A DNA stretch of 64,000 nt from Argyresthia goedartella. Its lineage: Eukaryota > Arthropoda > Insecta > Lepidoptera > Argyresthiidae. The DNA is taken from the NCBI GenBank assembly GCA_949825045.1, contig OX463824.1, positions 27,808,001 to 27,872,000 of the forward strand, written 5' to 3'. A model generated the notes under the pieces. It had not been told where the DNA came from. It was given only the letters and a program-made list of their open reading frames with translations, and made no database searches. This document shows positions 10,959 to 22,413 of this stretch, in pieces; the first letter of the stretch is position 1, and the number at the start of each line of letters is the position of its first letter. A program made the translations under genes and the position numbers.

Positions 10959-11292
10959 TTCGAGACAAGCGGTGGCGATATCATTAAAATTGTTATTTTC
11001 TCCTTTTTGCTTCGGTGGTGGTAGGCTGCAATTGTTGTCCTCGTCAGTATCAGTATAATCTGACATTAAATTCATTGCCAACTGTGCCTCGTGATAGCTT
11101 AAATTATTTCTTTTGACGGTACAAGTCATTGAGAGCCATTCTTCGTTTGGAGTTGATTCTTCAGCTTTAAATAGCTTATCAGCTTTGCTTCTCGGCCACA
11201 TTAATATGCCATCGCTTTCCCATTTTTGTGGAACACAAGACAGCAGTGTCTTACCTCTTTCAGAGGTTTGAACTACTTTAAATGGCATTTTT
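10959..11292 (-). CDS. DUF4806 gene, first coding exon
   Basis: On - a TTCCTCTTGTTACAG acceptor is followed by the ATG at 11288. The exon encodes 110 residues starting MPFKVVQTSERGKTLL, with QKWESDGILMWPRS, NEEWLSMTCTVKRNNL and an acidic TDTDED stretch, and ends at GAA|GTAAGT. This N-terminal module (VVQT-ERG, W-WP, CTVKR) habitually precedes DUF4806 in insect proteins, which supports joining it to 9431-8523. The phase does not match the obvious CCCTACAG acceptor; a phase-0 acceptor after CTCCTGAG a few codons in would restore the frame, or a middle exon is missing. A 5' non-coding exon is implied. Confidence 0.65.
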
Positions 11293-11312
11293 CTGTAACA
11301 AGAGGAAACCAC

Positions 11313-13019
11313 CGTTATTTACCTACCTAATATCATGGATACCATGAAATGGTTTGAAAAAATAAAAGAGTAAGTACGTTAAAAAGGAAGTAGGGTGCCT
11401 AGCTTCATTTTATTATTATTATCAAAGTATTAATTGTTTGTTTACACTATTTAAAACGATAACCAACCTACCTAACTATAACCAGCCAAGAATCTGGACT
11501 ACATACGGCTTAAGTTCGTGTAAGTATGCGTCAATAAACAACAAAGTTTATAGGTATATTCAAAGTTTAGATTCCGAACATCTAGTAAAGTATATAATGT
11601 ACTACTACTTACGTCAAAGTTGTGTATCTTTTCTTGGACTGTTTGTAATTATATTAATATGGTGTCTAAACTCATAAACCACTTTTTGGCCGACTACCTC
11701 ACGGCACGTAAGTAAAACCCTGAACATCAGAGCTCAGAGAGACGCCGTATCGCCGCGAGTAGCAGAAACCGACTGAGTGGAGTGCGTGCAGTGCAGTGCA
11801 AGGCAACACAACCGTAAGCAACGCAGTAGGGTGGGCGGCTCAGCCAATGAGCGCTCGCGCACAATGCAACCCCCGCTCCGTACTCCGCCTTCACCCCTAC
11901 GATACCATATTTTTTAGACTTCTGCGTAGATCAAGGTCAGAGTTTTACTTAGGTTAAAATATAAATTATTATCTAAGTAAATTCAATCATACCTACTATC
12001 ATACTAAGTATATTTACGTAGGTACTATCTAGGTACTTAATTGAAGAAAAATCCCCACAAAAATAGAATATGTAGTAACTCACCTATCTACAATATAATA
12101 AATAAAACAAAATTCTTACCTTGATGTTCTTGCCCCACAAACGTATTCACTCTTTCAATTATTTGTCTCTTGAATTGACGACGGTTCGTAGGTTAGGTAT
12201 TAATAATGTAATCAGTTTATTGATGTATGTAGTATGTAATCTGAGTTGACGGCGGCGCGGCTGGCGGCGGCAGCGACTTTATTGAAGATGTGCTGTGAAG
12301 ATGTCGTATGCTGCTGCATAATTACAAAATTGACACCAAAAAAAATTCAACAATGGTAAAAAGTATATATTCGTATTTTCTAATTTGAAGTGTTCTGGCA
12401 ATATTTTACTATTAACGTGACCACACCCGATACAATGTTGAGATAATATAAAATGGGTTCCTTTCTAAGGCCACTCCAGCAAAGAAAGGGTAAAATGATC
12501 CTTCGTCAGAAAGCAGTCAACATCCATATATATATATATATATATTTATTACTATGGCACCCTAAAACAAAGACAGATTTATGTTTTAAAAAGTTTATAA
12601 AAATCGTGATAGGTAAGTAAATAAAATTAAAATGTGGTTTTCGTATTTCTGTAAGGAACTCTAATTCATCAACCCAAATCAACCTCCATTTATTCTTCAA
12701 TCCTTACATTACTAACTAGTCATATAAGAGATGCAAGATGGCAAATCACATTTTTTTGCATAATTTAACTAGTAAATCGACGTCAAAATGAAGGCGCATT
12801 TAAAAATAAACACAGATATCGTACTAGTTACTCGGTAAAATTTGCACCGCACTTTCTATGACTGTACAATTACACCACAACACCTTTATTCAATACGCAA
12901 CAATACCTAGCTACGCCATTACGGTAACGTAGAAATATAAAAAACACAACTGTACTCACCTTGGTAGTAGAATCCTTTTATTTTTTCCAGAGGAATAATT
13001 AAACTTGTCGTGCGATGCG
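11313..13019. other. Transposon interior between DUF4806 exon and right array
   Basis: No protein gene seen. Candidate - strand splice donors (AAG|GTAAGA near 12120 and AAG|GTGAGT near 12957) could bound 5' non-coding exons of the DUF4806 gene. A GC-rich block at about 11740-11900 and a (TA)n run at 12526-12545 differ from the AT-rich surroundings and may be small insertions. Confidence 0.35.
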
Positions 13020-13354
13020 CTGTTTTCATCTTGTTATGTAAAGTGTTGTATAAAAGTGTTTTGCGCACTGTTATAGGTCTAAGTTGTGATGTAATGTGAT
13101 CTTTGTAACCATAATAACGCTAAGGAGTGATGTAAAGACGTTTTGATCACTATTATAGGACTTATGAGTGACAAGCTGCGACTTTACATGACTGCTATAG
13201 AAGTTATATGAAATTCAATAGAGCTATTACAAAGCTACTACGTCACTCTTTAGTCATGTAAAGTGCGCCTTTTCCTGGGCGTATAAGCGCTTATAGTACT
13301 GTTATAGGCCTGATTTCATACATTAAAAGAGGCGCAAACTCGCTTATAGAGCTC
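13020..13354. repeat. Right subterminal repeat array
   Basis: Repeats of TGTTATAGG/CTATAAG and GTGATGTAA/TTTACATGACT in both orientations, the same motif set as 4606-5190. Confidence 0.6.
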
Positions 13355-13380
13355 TTATATGACGCCTTTTGTTACTTGGG
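13355..13380 (-). repeat. Right terminal inverted repeat of the DNA transposon
   Basis: Reads TTATATGACGCC, then TTTTGTTACTTGGG on +. Its complement matches the left end at 4581-4605. Confidence 0.7.
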
Positions 13381-13474
13381 CAGCAAACGCTTTGCAACAT
13401 CATGATATGGCCAAGGCCAAGGATAAAACGTTAAAAAATTGTTAAAATTTTACGATTAATGAACAAATCTATTT

Positions 13475-13720
13475 AATAATAATACCTTGGACACTTTACA
13501 CACATTGATCTAGCCCCAAACTAGGATTCCCTGTATCTTGGATACTAGACAACGATACACATGCTTATATAGATAAATAGTATACTTAGATAAACAACCA
13601 TGACTAGGGTACAAACATCCGTTCTCATCAAACAAATATTTGCCCCCACCGGGACTCGAACCCGGGACCCTTGGCTTCGTAGGCAAGGTCACTGCCGACT
13701 CGGCCATTCGGGTCGTCATG
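13475..13720 (-). repeat. tRNA-derived SINE, full-length copy
   Basis: On -, the head (13720-13644) carries GGCCGAGTCGG and GGTTCGAGTCCCGG, resembling the A and B boxes of a long-variable-arm (Ser/Leu-type) tRNA. The body includes AACGGATGTTTGTACCCTAG and CAGGGAATCCTAGTTTGGGG, and ends in ATTATT repeats. It lies about 95 bp outside the right end of the DNA transposon. Confidence 0.8.
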
Positions 13721-14395
13721 ATTTTTGTTGTTGATGGCGTGATGCTAGGTGACTATTTCTGTATACTTTTAAAAATAATTATCCATAAATATATTTTTAG
13801 GTCATAAACCAAATCAAGAAAATCAGGATGACCATAACACGGGAATCGGTGGACTAGTATTGGCTATCCGAGTATAATATTTTAGAGACTTATTATCCTC
13901 ATTATTAAATGTTGTTATTTTTTGCATACGCCTCGGGCCGCTATGCTCCGATTTTTCTTCTTCTAAGTTCCAACCTAACCTATAACACAACTGAAATTTG
14001 GCCACAATAACCTACTCTAGCCAAGTTTGGCTTTTCATTACTTTGAGTCGCAAGCTCGCTCCCGCTGGTTTCACATACACGTTCTGACCTAACCCAACCT
14101 ACCGAGCCAAATCTATTGTCAACCTACTTTTCGATATGCCGAGTTATAGGCTTAACCTGGCAGATCCACATTTAACATGGAATCCCTGAAAGACTTACTT
14201 AGTTTCATGGCAAGTTAAGGCAAACAAATATTGCACCCTTGCAGACACAAATTAGAAAAATAAATTTGATTACCTATGTATAACAGCAGAATATGGCCTA
14301 ATTCCAGATATAACACAACCAACAAGACAAGATTAATGCTTGGAGCATATCTTTATTTCTCAAAAAAATTAAAGCAGAGGCTATTGTTTGTAAAA
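13721..14395. other. Spacer, no gene seen
   Basis: AT-rich DNA with no supported ORF or recognised repeat. Confidence 0.4.
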
Positions 14396-15365
14396 CAGAT
14401 ATAACAGTTGGTGTCAATTATGCCGCAATAAAACCCCAATAATAAACGTATAATTGCCAAAATCGACCATACAAGTGTGGAATCGGAAATAGATGCCATC
14501 GACTGGACCAAGGTTACAAAACTAGACAATGTCGACAAAGCAACCAATATTTTTATGGAAACGTCAACATCAATAATAAGTAAGAGCACAAGAAACTTCA
14601 AAGTAGGTCGATTAAAGTATAACATTAAACCGAGGACCACTCCCGGTCTAGTAAAGTGTATGAAGAATCGGGAAGCGTTACACACCAAATACAGGAAAGA
14701 TCCGGACAACCTAATAAAGAAAACGACTTACCTTAGATACAGAAATTTTTTAACGAACTTGCTGCATACACTCAAACACGAATACGAAAAACAAATGCTA
14801 GAACAAAATCGTCACAGCCCGAAAAAAACATGGTCTACAATAAAAGACATCTGCTATACAAAAGCATTTAAGGGTTCCGCTACAAGTTTACTAACGATAG
14901 AAAAGGATGAACTAGCATCAGTAAATAAATGTAATGAATATTTTTCAACCATAGGCCAAAAACTAGCCAACAAGACTCTGAGTACCCTGGACAAAACGGA
15001 GGACTCTTTGGCTTCAAAAAGGACTTTCGGAGGCAAATCCGTACCGTCTTTATTCCTAAACCCTACAGACACATTAGAAATAAAAACCATTAAAAAAATC
15101 TACAAACGCAGAGTGCCCTGGGTCTTGATGTGATAACCAATATGCTAATTAAAAGATTAAATGAATCACTGGTGACCCCCTAGTTCATATATGCAACATC
15201 AGCATCTCAAACAGAAAATTTCTGGAGATTTGGAAAACTGCTGAGGTAACGCCTATCCATAAAAGCGGTCCTAAAAATGACCCTGCCAATTACCGCCCTA
15301 TATCTCTTCTTACCAACTTCTCAAAAGTAGGTACTAGAGAAAGTTTATATAGTAATCTTTATAGA
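14396..15365 (+). mobile_element. LINE fragment: linker and start of the RT domain
   Basis: The frame 14477-15133 (218 codons) has the look of the endonuclease-RT linker of Jockey/CR1-type ORF2 (KPRTTPGLVKCMKNREALHT, SPKKTWSTIKDI). After a frame break, WKTAEVTPIHKSGPKND and PANYRPISLLTNFSK are the first RT motif. The sequence stops soon after. Style matches the LINE pieces at 9432-10430 and 61850-62220, perhaps one family. Truncated at both ends and not functional. Confidence 0.75.
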
Positions 15366-15570
15366 GAGTCACAACTTATTATGTGCACGTTTTATTGTTG
15401 GGGGCTTCTGCGTGGGGAACAATACGGAAAAGAAAAATATTCCCACACGAGCTCGGAAGCGGAGCAGCGGGGAGATGTCCGTTTTTCTCGGCGGGCGGGG
15501 CGGAAGAGAGAGAGCCGCTTGGCGTGGCTTGGGGCTGTAACGGAAATGTAAAGATCTGAGACACATTTTT
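15366..15570. other. GC-rich insert of unknown origin
   Basis: A GC-rich block (about 15400-15545) in AT-rich DNA, with overlapping short open frames on - that look like composition effects. It may be a fragment of a repeat; no protein family recognised. Confidence 0.3.
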
Positions 15571-15714
15571 TATTTGCTATAAAATAATAACGGTGATGTA
15601 AGATTGGTGTTGACCAATGCTCAATTAAGCGGCAAGATAAATTTGGTATAAACATAACTATGGAGATTAGTGATTATCGAAGGCATCGCAAATTTCACAA
15701 GGCCTCATATAAGC

Positions 15715-15790
15715 TCAAGCGGCTCATCGCGTTTTTACCAGACTTGAAATATTAAGGTTCGAGGTTCGATTCTCCGTTGTTAACTTTTCT
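15715..15790 (+). repeat. Possible tRNA-like SINE head
   Basis: CTCAAGCGGCTC and GAGGTTCGATTCTCC occur at roughly A-box to B-box spacing. A clean cloverleaf is not evident, so this is at best a decayed SINE or tRNA pseudogene. Confidence 0.3.
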
Positions 15791-15799
15791 TTTTCTACC

Positions 15800-16520
15800 T
15801 TTGGTTTTGGGTTATTAATTTGTGGATTCTTTCTGAATAGCTATTCGGGAGTGTCGGGTTGTGCTAATTAAATTTAAGTCCTAGAAGTTAATTGCTTATC
15901 ATGCATCTTTGTAAATGTTTTCTACCTTGTTTAAACTACTGAATATGTCGTCACAGTAATTGCCTATTACTTCTATAATCGTCATTATTTATCTAGTCTA
16001 GAAATCTATACGTGGAATGCGCCAGATTAATTATGAAATAAAAAGCGACATCTTTGAATGGATGGTGTGACGAAACAAACATTTGGTTTATTTCTCAGTA
16101 GGTAGAAATATATTTTTTTAAAAAAATCTCCAAAATGTGGATAAACTTTAAGAGCTATGAAATGGGTTGTGAATCATAAATTTAAAATGAATATGGTTTA
16201 ACTTCACCGTTGCTTTCAGTGGATGTCGAATTATGACCATTTTACACATTTGTGATGTTGTTTTGAAGTGTCGCATTTGCCATGGCTCATTCAATCGAAA
16301 CTCATACGTAAGGGTGTTTAGTTACGATATAGTTTGGTGGGTCAAACAGATGCGTAGTTGGTTCAATGATGGAGGTACAGATGGCGGTCGATCGCCTTTA
16401 AATTCCAGATGGTTTAACTCAAATTAGAACATTATTCACTATAACTGCAATAAGATGTTTTATATAGAAAAAAAAATGAGTATTATTTTATTTAGATTAT
16501 TTTATGATGTTATAGAGTCT
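15800..16520. other. Spacer, no gene seen
   Basis: AT-rich, no supported ORF above 64 codons and no repeat recognised. Confidence 0.4.
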
Positions 16521-16529
16521 ATTTCTAGT

Positions 16530-17210
16530 TGAACTGTGTGATCTAAAATATAAAGTGTGTATACGGTGTAGACCAGTAACCAATCAGAGCACTGAGTTTC
16601 GAAAGGAAACGAAACGAACCAATGAGAATGACTCGCGGAGTTTGAGATGGTGGTTTGGCGAGCATGTCTGGGGTAGGACGTTTTGGTGGGTAGAGAAAAT
16701 ATAAAAGGGATGGGTCGAGATGAGAGAGGGCTTTTTGTTGCTGGTCGTCGAGTGAAGTGTGAGTTAACACTCAGAGGGGGAGCCATTCAGTCTCCGCGTC
16801 AAACTACTGTGACACACACCTTTCGGGAATTATATACAGTTTGATTCGCCGTTTTACGCGTCTTGAACTGGGAGAGTTGTGATTGCGTGTTGCAGTGGAT
16901 TTTCGTGAGTGTCTGAAACGCCGAGATATACCTCGGTCCCTATTCTTTAAATCAACCTACCCCAAATTCCAAAACTATCCTTGGGTCGTTAGATAAGAAC
17001 TTGTAGGTAATTTATCTGAGTCTGAGTCTGGGCTTGGAGCGACCCTAATTTCCTTTTTCCTTCACCATAGGGTTCCTGGATTGGGTCTTAGGATATTCGC
17101 GGGCTAATCCTCTCCTCATTCCTTTCGTGTAGCGAGTTTTGAAATTCCCACACACACAGTCATTAAACATACAAACACATTCAAATCAAACTCAACCATT
17201 TTTGAGTGGT
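16530..17210 (+). mobile_element. Candidate LTR of a Gypsy-type retrotransposon
   Basis: Two CCAAT boxes (ACCAATCAG, ACCAATGAG) precede a TATA-like AAATATAAAAGG at about 16697 and a GC-richer transcribed-like segment with ATTCAGTCTCC. The right boundary is followed by TGGTGTCGATGATGG, which resembles the primer-binding-site region next to lepidopteran Gypsy/mag LTRs. No gag or pol follows, so this would be a remnant 5' LTR plus leader. An alternative is an orphan host promoter. Confidence 0.35.
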
Positions 17211-17865
17211 GTCGATGATGGACGTGGTATAACACTAGGATTTTAGACTAGGCTAGACAGGAGTTTAGTTGCGGCTAAACCTAGGTTGTCGAGGTTATGT
17301 AGTTAGGGAGACAAACACGATTATTTAGGTTTATGTAACAAACAAGTATCTGAAATTCGTATGATTACAAATAATTACGTTATTTCCTTCTCACTCTTGA
17401 AATACCTAAATACTTATTTAGGTATTTAGGTATATAAATATAAAAACAAACTAAATATTTTTTTGATTGTGGCTGTTTTGATCTTTCTTTTCTTGACTAA
17501 TTTGTATATAAAATATCTGGATGAACATCAACATGGTTACGGAATAAAACTTAAGAGACGGGTAGGTGCAAATAAAAATATCCCGTAACCGATCAACAAA
17601 CATGTTGGACTGATGGATGGGAGATATCACAATATCAAATCATATAAAAAAATATAACCCAAATAGTCAATATGTAGTTGATTGGCAGGTAAACTAACTC
17701 GAGAGGGATTTGAGTAGATTCAGGCGGTCTCTAGGTGCTGGTGTATTCAGTTGGCTAATTCCAGGTCTTCAGCTGTCTTAAAATAATGCAGTCACGTAGA
17801 TTGTGTATGGGAATGAGTGGGAGGAGGATGGCCCCAAACAGGTGAAAGATAACGCCAAAAGCGTA
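17211..17865. other. Spacer, no gene seen
   Basis: AT-rich sequence. A short inverted ACCTAAATA repeat occurs near 17400-17435. No gene supported. Confidence 0.4.
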
Positions 17866-17870
17866 CTAAT

Positions 17871-18140
17871 GAACGACGAGCCGAATGGCCGAGTCGGCAG
17901 TGACGCTGCCTACGAAACCAAGGGTCCCGGGTTCGAGTCCCGGTGGGGACAAATGTTTGTTTGATGAGAACGGATGTTTGTACCCTAGTCATGGTTGTTT
18001 TTCTATCTAAGTATAATATTTCTCTATATAAGTATATATATCGTTGTCTAGTACCCAAGATACAGGGAATCCTAGTTTGGGGCTAGATCAATGTGTGTAA
18101 AAGGTGTCCAAGGTATTATTATATTATATTATATTAATGA
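17871..18140 (+). repeat. tRNA-derived SINE, full-length copy
   Basis: Head with GGCCGAGTCGG and GGTTCGAGTCCCGG, body with GAACGGATGTTTGTACCC and ATACAGGGAATCCTAG, and an ATTATATTATATT tail. Same family as 13475-13720 and 60171-60440, on the + strand. Confidence 0.8.
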
Positions 18141-20185
18141 ACACATAGTTAACCCTATGTTTACTTATATGTATACTTATGTTTTACTAACATTTTGTTC
18201 CTTATTTATTTACTCCTATCCCTCTCCCTGTTAATGTCTGTTATTTAAAGGAATTTATTTACTTCTCGTATTAAGTAATATCTGTCCTTATATACTCTAT
18301 TTTTACCTGAATCCTAGATAAAGTCAGTCAACTGTCACATTATTCATATTTATGTTGAATTAAATTGAAAGTTTGAATTAATATTCAATTTGTGGTTATT
18401 CCAGCGACGTGGAATTAAGTTTGAAATATTAATAAAGCACTACATTGTAGTATTTGGAGTCAATGAGACTATAAACTTATTGAAAGTAGTTACTGAGTTG
18501 ACTAATTTCTGCAACAACGTTTTCAATTTGATATGTTCGACTCGATGTCGAGAATTCAGAGTTTAAATAAACAAACCTGCAATTCTCGTCTTAACTGAAT
18601 GATGATAAACGTTCAATTTCCCTAGACCTTGTATTGCAATCATGGAAGGCGGTCATGGTTAATTTTATTAATACAATAGTTATTAATTAATTACCTTTGA
18701 TCAAATTATGGAATATGCCGTCGCAAAGCCACCGCCAATGTTCTCATAACGCCAGAATGAAGCAATAGAAGTACGGAAATTCACAGTTATGCTCTATTCA
18801 GATGTGCATATTTATATTACTATACGGATACATATACTTATATCTTCGCACTTTACGAAGTAACAATATCATGTTTGGATCTGCTGATGGTAGATTGAAG
18901 GTCAATTCATTAACCTTAAAATGAATCATGCTACTTACGCACTTCTATGGATGTGCAGAAATATTTTATACTTCATGCTATGCTTTTGTGCATTACTAAA
19001 AGACAAATAAGTCTTTATTGAAACACATAACGTGTAAGATAAACAACCAGTGAAACTTCATTGTGTATGTTTATAGGTTTCTATATGTGGAAGAATATTT
19101 AATATAATCTTACTACATAAATATCAGATATTGACTGATGAGACAGTTGAATGTCATTCACAAATTATAATCCCATCCTGATCGGTCATACCCCATCCCA
19201 ATCCGGTGAATCTATGACTAAATCCAATTCAGTATACTTATACGCTACTCTTTTTATAAACGAGTATCAGAACTACAAATTAATTGGTTTCGTAGAATTA
19301 TCTGGGTAGAAGACCGAATCAAGTGGTAGGGGTTTCTTCCCCAAAATTTTATGAATATCAAATTTCCTTTTATTATTTTAATATTTATAATTTTGATTTC
19401 ATTTTAGTCAATACTCAAAATATACTATGACATTTTATTATATGAATCTGCTTTATAAGGTTAATAACCTTATAAAGCAGATTCATATAATAATTAAACA
19501 TAATTTAATGGATATTAATCTGTATCATTCTTGTTAGTGGGGACATATTTAAGTATATATCTTTTATTGAAATTTAAAATTACTAAATATTCAATTTAAA
19601 ACATTCCTTGTTTAAAATCTATTGTCAAAGTTGACAGCACTTCTTACTCATACCTCTAGAATTAGGGTTACTGGTTTCACAAGTAGTAGGAGTTCTAATT
19701 TACTAGACGATCTATTTTATTTGGCCATCACAATTAATAAGAGACTGCATTTAAAAGAAGAGTGGACGATATTAGAGAGGGGGGATGTTACAGGGCGCGC
19801 GCAGGGCTGCTATTGTTTTGCTGCTTTTTATGACACAACCGCTATTCGTACGTGTGGTTTGTGAAAGCTGCCCGTCAGAAAGAGAAGTCGTACGGAGGTC
19901 CCGCTCTACACTCTGCGTCACCGCTTTCGGACCCTTTATTATTGTTCTTACATAGTACCGAGCTTATTATTTATACAGAGTTATAATGTACACTTACAAC
20001 AGGGCAGGTACGTCTATATATCCTTGCCCGTTTTTCACCTATAAGTAAAGCTCAAACCAAGTAGTGTTTATTATTATGTATTATGAAGCTTAAACTAAGG
20101 CACTTAGACCATTTAGAAGTCATTGTTGTCACTCACTTAACGTTGTCAATTTCATCGTCACACACATACTGTCTTTCGCTCCGGT
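18141..20185. other. Long AT-rich spacer without recognisable genes
   Basis: No coding sequence I can support. The only clear structure is the 57-bp palindrome at 19436-19492. A GC-richer patch lies at about 19790-19930. Confidence 0.45.
19436..19492. repeat. 57-bp perfect palindrome
   Basis: Arms of 28 bases (TATTATATGAATCTGCTTTA, then TAAGGTTA) pair exactly around a single central base. Capable of cruciform or hairpin formation. Confidence 0.9.
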
Positions 20186-20189
20186 CGTC

Positions 20190-21065
20190 GTAAACAGTGT
20201 TCATGGAGGTATATTGTATAACAGACAGTATGGTTTTAGGCGAGGATTATCAACAGAGGATGCAGTAGGTGAACTGGTAAACCTCGTTACATCGGTGCTG
20301 GGTGGAGGCGAAGCCTGTATCGGAGTATTTTTAGATCTTGCAAAGGCTTTCGTCATAGTCTCGGTAAGGATCCTTCTAAATAAATTAGAGAGTTTCAGAA
20401 TCCAGAGGTATTGATGTTTTCTTCGGAGCTATTTGACACTAAGCCAGCAAAGGGTTAAGATAAATAGAGGTATAAGCGATTCAAACACTGTGAGTTTTGG
20501 TGTTCCCCAGGGAAGCATCTTAGGCCCTACCTAGTTCATCATATATCTTAATGATATTTCCTCAGTCAAAAACTGCGACGGCCAACAATTTTGCTACGCC
20601 GATGATACTGCAGTAGTTTTTCGTGGTTCTTCGTGGGAAGAAGCAGCCGAAAGAACAGAAAAAGGTATGGCCATGATTGCGGACCGGTTTGGCGCAAATT
20701 TACTCACGCTCAGTACTGATAGAACGAAATTTGTAACGTTCCACAAGACCCGGGCATCTGAGCCGCCTTCATCACTCAGTGTCAGAGCTCACTTTAATGG
20801 CAAATGGAAAACTGAAATTGATGATAAAGAAAACCCAGTAACACGTAACGTGTCAATGTCCCCAAACTTTTCAGAACGAGCGCCATTAAATACCTAGGTA
20901 TCACGCTGAACCAATTTCTGTCCTTCAAAGAGCTCATCCACATTATGTCTGTTCGGGTCAGAAAAGTGATCAACATTAGGAAGCAGCTGCGTAACTCCAC
21001 AGAAAAAAAACTACTGAGAGAAATCTATCTAGCCATATGCCTATATGCCCTAATTTGTTACATGT
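20190..21065 (+). mobile_element. LINE reverse transcriptase fragment, decayed
   Basis: Several frames give RT motifs in order: NRQYGFRRGLSTEDAVGELV, CIGVFLDLAKAF, FGVPQGSILGPT followed by a stop, IIYLNDISSV, FCYADDTAVVFRG (the catalytic YADD) and, after 20945, a C-terminal helix-like part. A stop after GPT and frame changes near 20400 and 20900 make it a pseudogene. Order and style are Jockey-like; exact clade uncertain. Confidence 0.8.
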
Positions 21066-21135
21066 TTTATAGTTTGAATATCAGCTGTTTTCCCCCACAA
21101 CAACATACCATAGGACATGACACTATGAAAGTAAC

Positions 21136-21305
21136 TAAAATATACTAGCCTAGATGTAGCCACATCCGTGTTTTGTCTGATGTTCCTAACAGCGTAAGCC
21201 GCAGAACTTAACTTACCAGCCTATTTTTCTATGTGGGGTCCCCACTGCAATTTGCTATCAATGGATATTCCAAGAAACTTCATGTCAAAACCACGAGTTA
21301 TAATC
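21136..21305 (-). mobile_element. LINE RT thumb fragment
   Basis: On - it reads MKFLGISIDSKLQWGPHIEK, then KLSSAAYAVRNIRQNTDVAT. It is a closely related copy of 35426-35570, so both derive from one LINE family. It lies in opposite orientation to the RT piece just to its left. Confidence 0.7.
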
Positions 21306-22150
21306 GCCGTGTCCGGGGAAGAAGCAATCTTAAGGAGTTTATATGCGAATCCATGCATCAGCACAAGACGTTTGGCTGCATAACAAGGCGTCTCTCAGAT
21401 AACTGTCCGGCGAATTTTGAGGAAGGAGGGTCTTCACCCGTACCACTATCAACGAGTGCAACATCTCCACGAAGATTTGGACAAAGATTCTTTGGACCCA
21501 TGCCGAGATGCGTCATCTCAGCATGGGTCCAAAAGAGGAGCTCTGCCGATCCCGAAATTTTCAAGAAAATTTTGTGGATGGCCGGGCCACATTTAATAGA
21601 GATAGCATCACAAACTGCCGAAACCAGCACAAGTGGTGGTGTAAAGGCCAAAACCCAAAGTTGAAAAAATCCTCCTCATTCCAAGTGAGGTTTTCTATTA
21701 ACGTATGGATAGGGCTCATAGACAACATGCTGATTGGTCCTGTAATATTAGCAAGTGATTTGAAGGGCAAACATTGTCTGGCGCTTTTGCAGTATGCATT
21801 ACCTATATTGTTGGAAGAGGTACCAATCGTTGTAAGACAAGATACATACCTAAAAAGGGACGGCTGCCCAGCCCATAACTAAACGCCTATGACGACCATT
21901 TTGAATTAACAATTCCCAAATCGCTGGCTTGGTCAACAAGGGCCGGTAGGATAGCCTTTTCGTTCACCAGATATGACACCACTATTATTTTTTATGAAGC
22001 ACGATGCAACTAAAAATTATAATGCCGCCATCAACACGGAGGCAGATCTTCTAGATCGGTTTCTAAGTTGCGCTAACGCCATCCGAAACGACCCAGACAA
22101 GATTACAAGAGCTACGCAGCAAATTGTGTATCACTCAGCATTGTGACTTC
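21306..22150 (+). pseudogene. mariner/Tc1-superfamily transposase remnant
   Basis: The pieces in order are ITVRRILRKEGLHPYHYQRV with QHLHEDL (DNA-binding half), FVDGRATFNRDSITN with NQHKWW (first catalytic Asp region), FSINVWIGLIDNMLIGP, YLKRDGCPAHN (second Asp, DG-PAH motif) and RSPDMTPLLFF (usually SPDL-P-DFF). This matches a well-known insect IS630-Tc1-mariner family. At least one frame change near 21500, and stops after PAHN and within the next block, kill it. No inverted terminal repeats were seen; the right end is cut close to the DIRS element. Confidence 0.75.
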
Positions 22151-22208
22151 AACAAGGGGGACACTTCAAAAACCTGCAATAATATATTTTTAATGTAATT
22201 AATCTGCT

Positions 22209-22413
22209 TATTAAATATCTTGACCGATATTCAGGGCCTAATTAAAAACATGAGAAGACATCCTTGATTTTCAGTGCCAAACTAGTGACGTATATCCGGT
22301 CCTTCCGTTCCCGCCCGGATGTTCGGTTAAGCCGCGTGGTACCTTGTTTGCGCGCGTGCCCTACCACACCACCGAGGCAGTTCGGATTGTTGAATTCGAA
22401 TTTAGCTTCATTG
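22209..22413 (+). repeat. Left inverted terminal repeat of the DIRS element
   Basis: Begins TATTAAATATCTTGACCG and ends at AATTTAGCTTCATTGG. Only the first 47 bases occur in the internal complementary region. The rest pairs with the right repeat with few mismatches. Confidence 0.85.

Larger units (their letters stand above)
4581..13380. mobile_element. 8.8-kb DNA transposon, probably CACTA/EnSpm-like
   Basis: The left end reads CACAAGTAACAAAGAGTCAT; the reverse complement of the right end reads CCCAAGTAACAAAAGGCGTC followed by ATATAA. Aligned with a 2-bp gap they match over about 25 bp. Both termini carry several hundred bp of subterminal repeats built from CTATAAG/TATAACAG and GTGATGTAA/TTTACATCAC motifs. 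Inside are a broken transposase gene on + (5277-7809) and a DUF4806 gene on - (11288-8523), convergent, with a LINE, a SINE and a foldback inserted later. CACTA-type elements are known for CAC-like ends and subterminal repeat arrays, hence the call. The target duplication is unclear: CA flanks both ends, but 3 bp do not match. Confidence 0.7.

Noticed and set aside
13644..13720. tRNA genes at the GGTTCGAGTCCCGG sites (also 17871, 59927, 60171)
   Set aside because: Each is followed by the same non-tRNA body and simple tail, the SINE layout, and the heads diverge from one another at stem positions.
14353..14709. 118-codon hydrophobic ORF on -
   Set aside because: Antisense to the LINE linker frame at 14477-15133, which fits RT linker sequence better.
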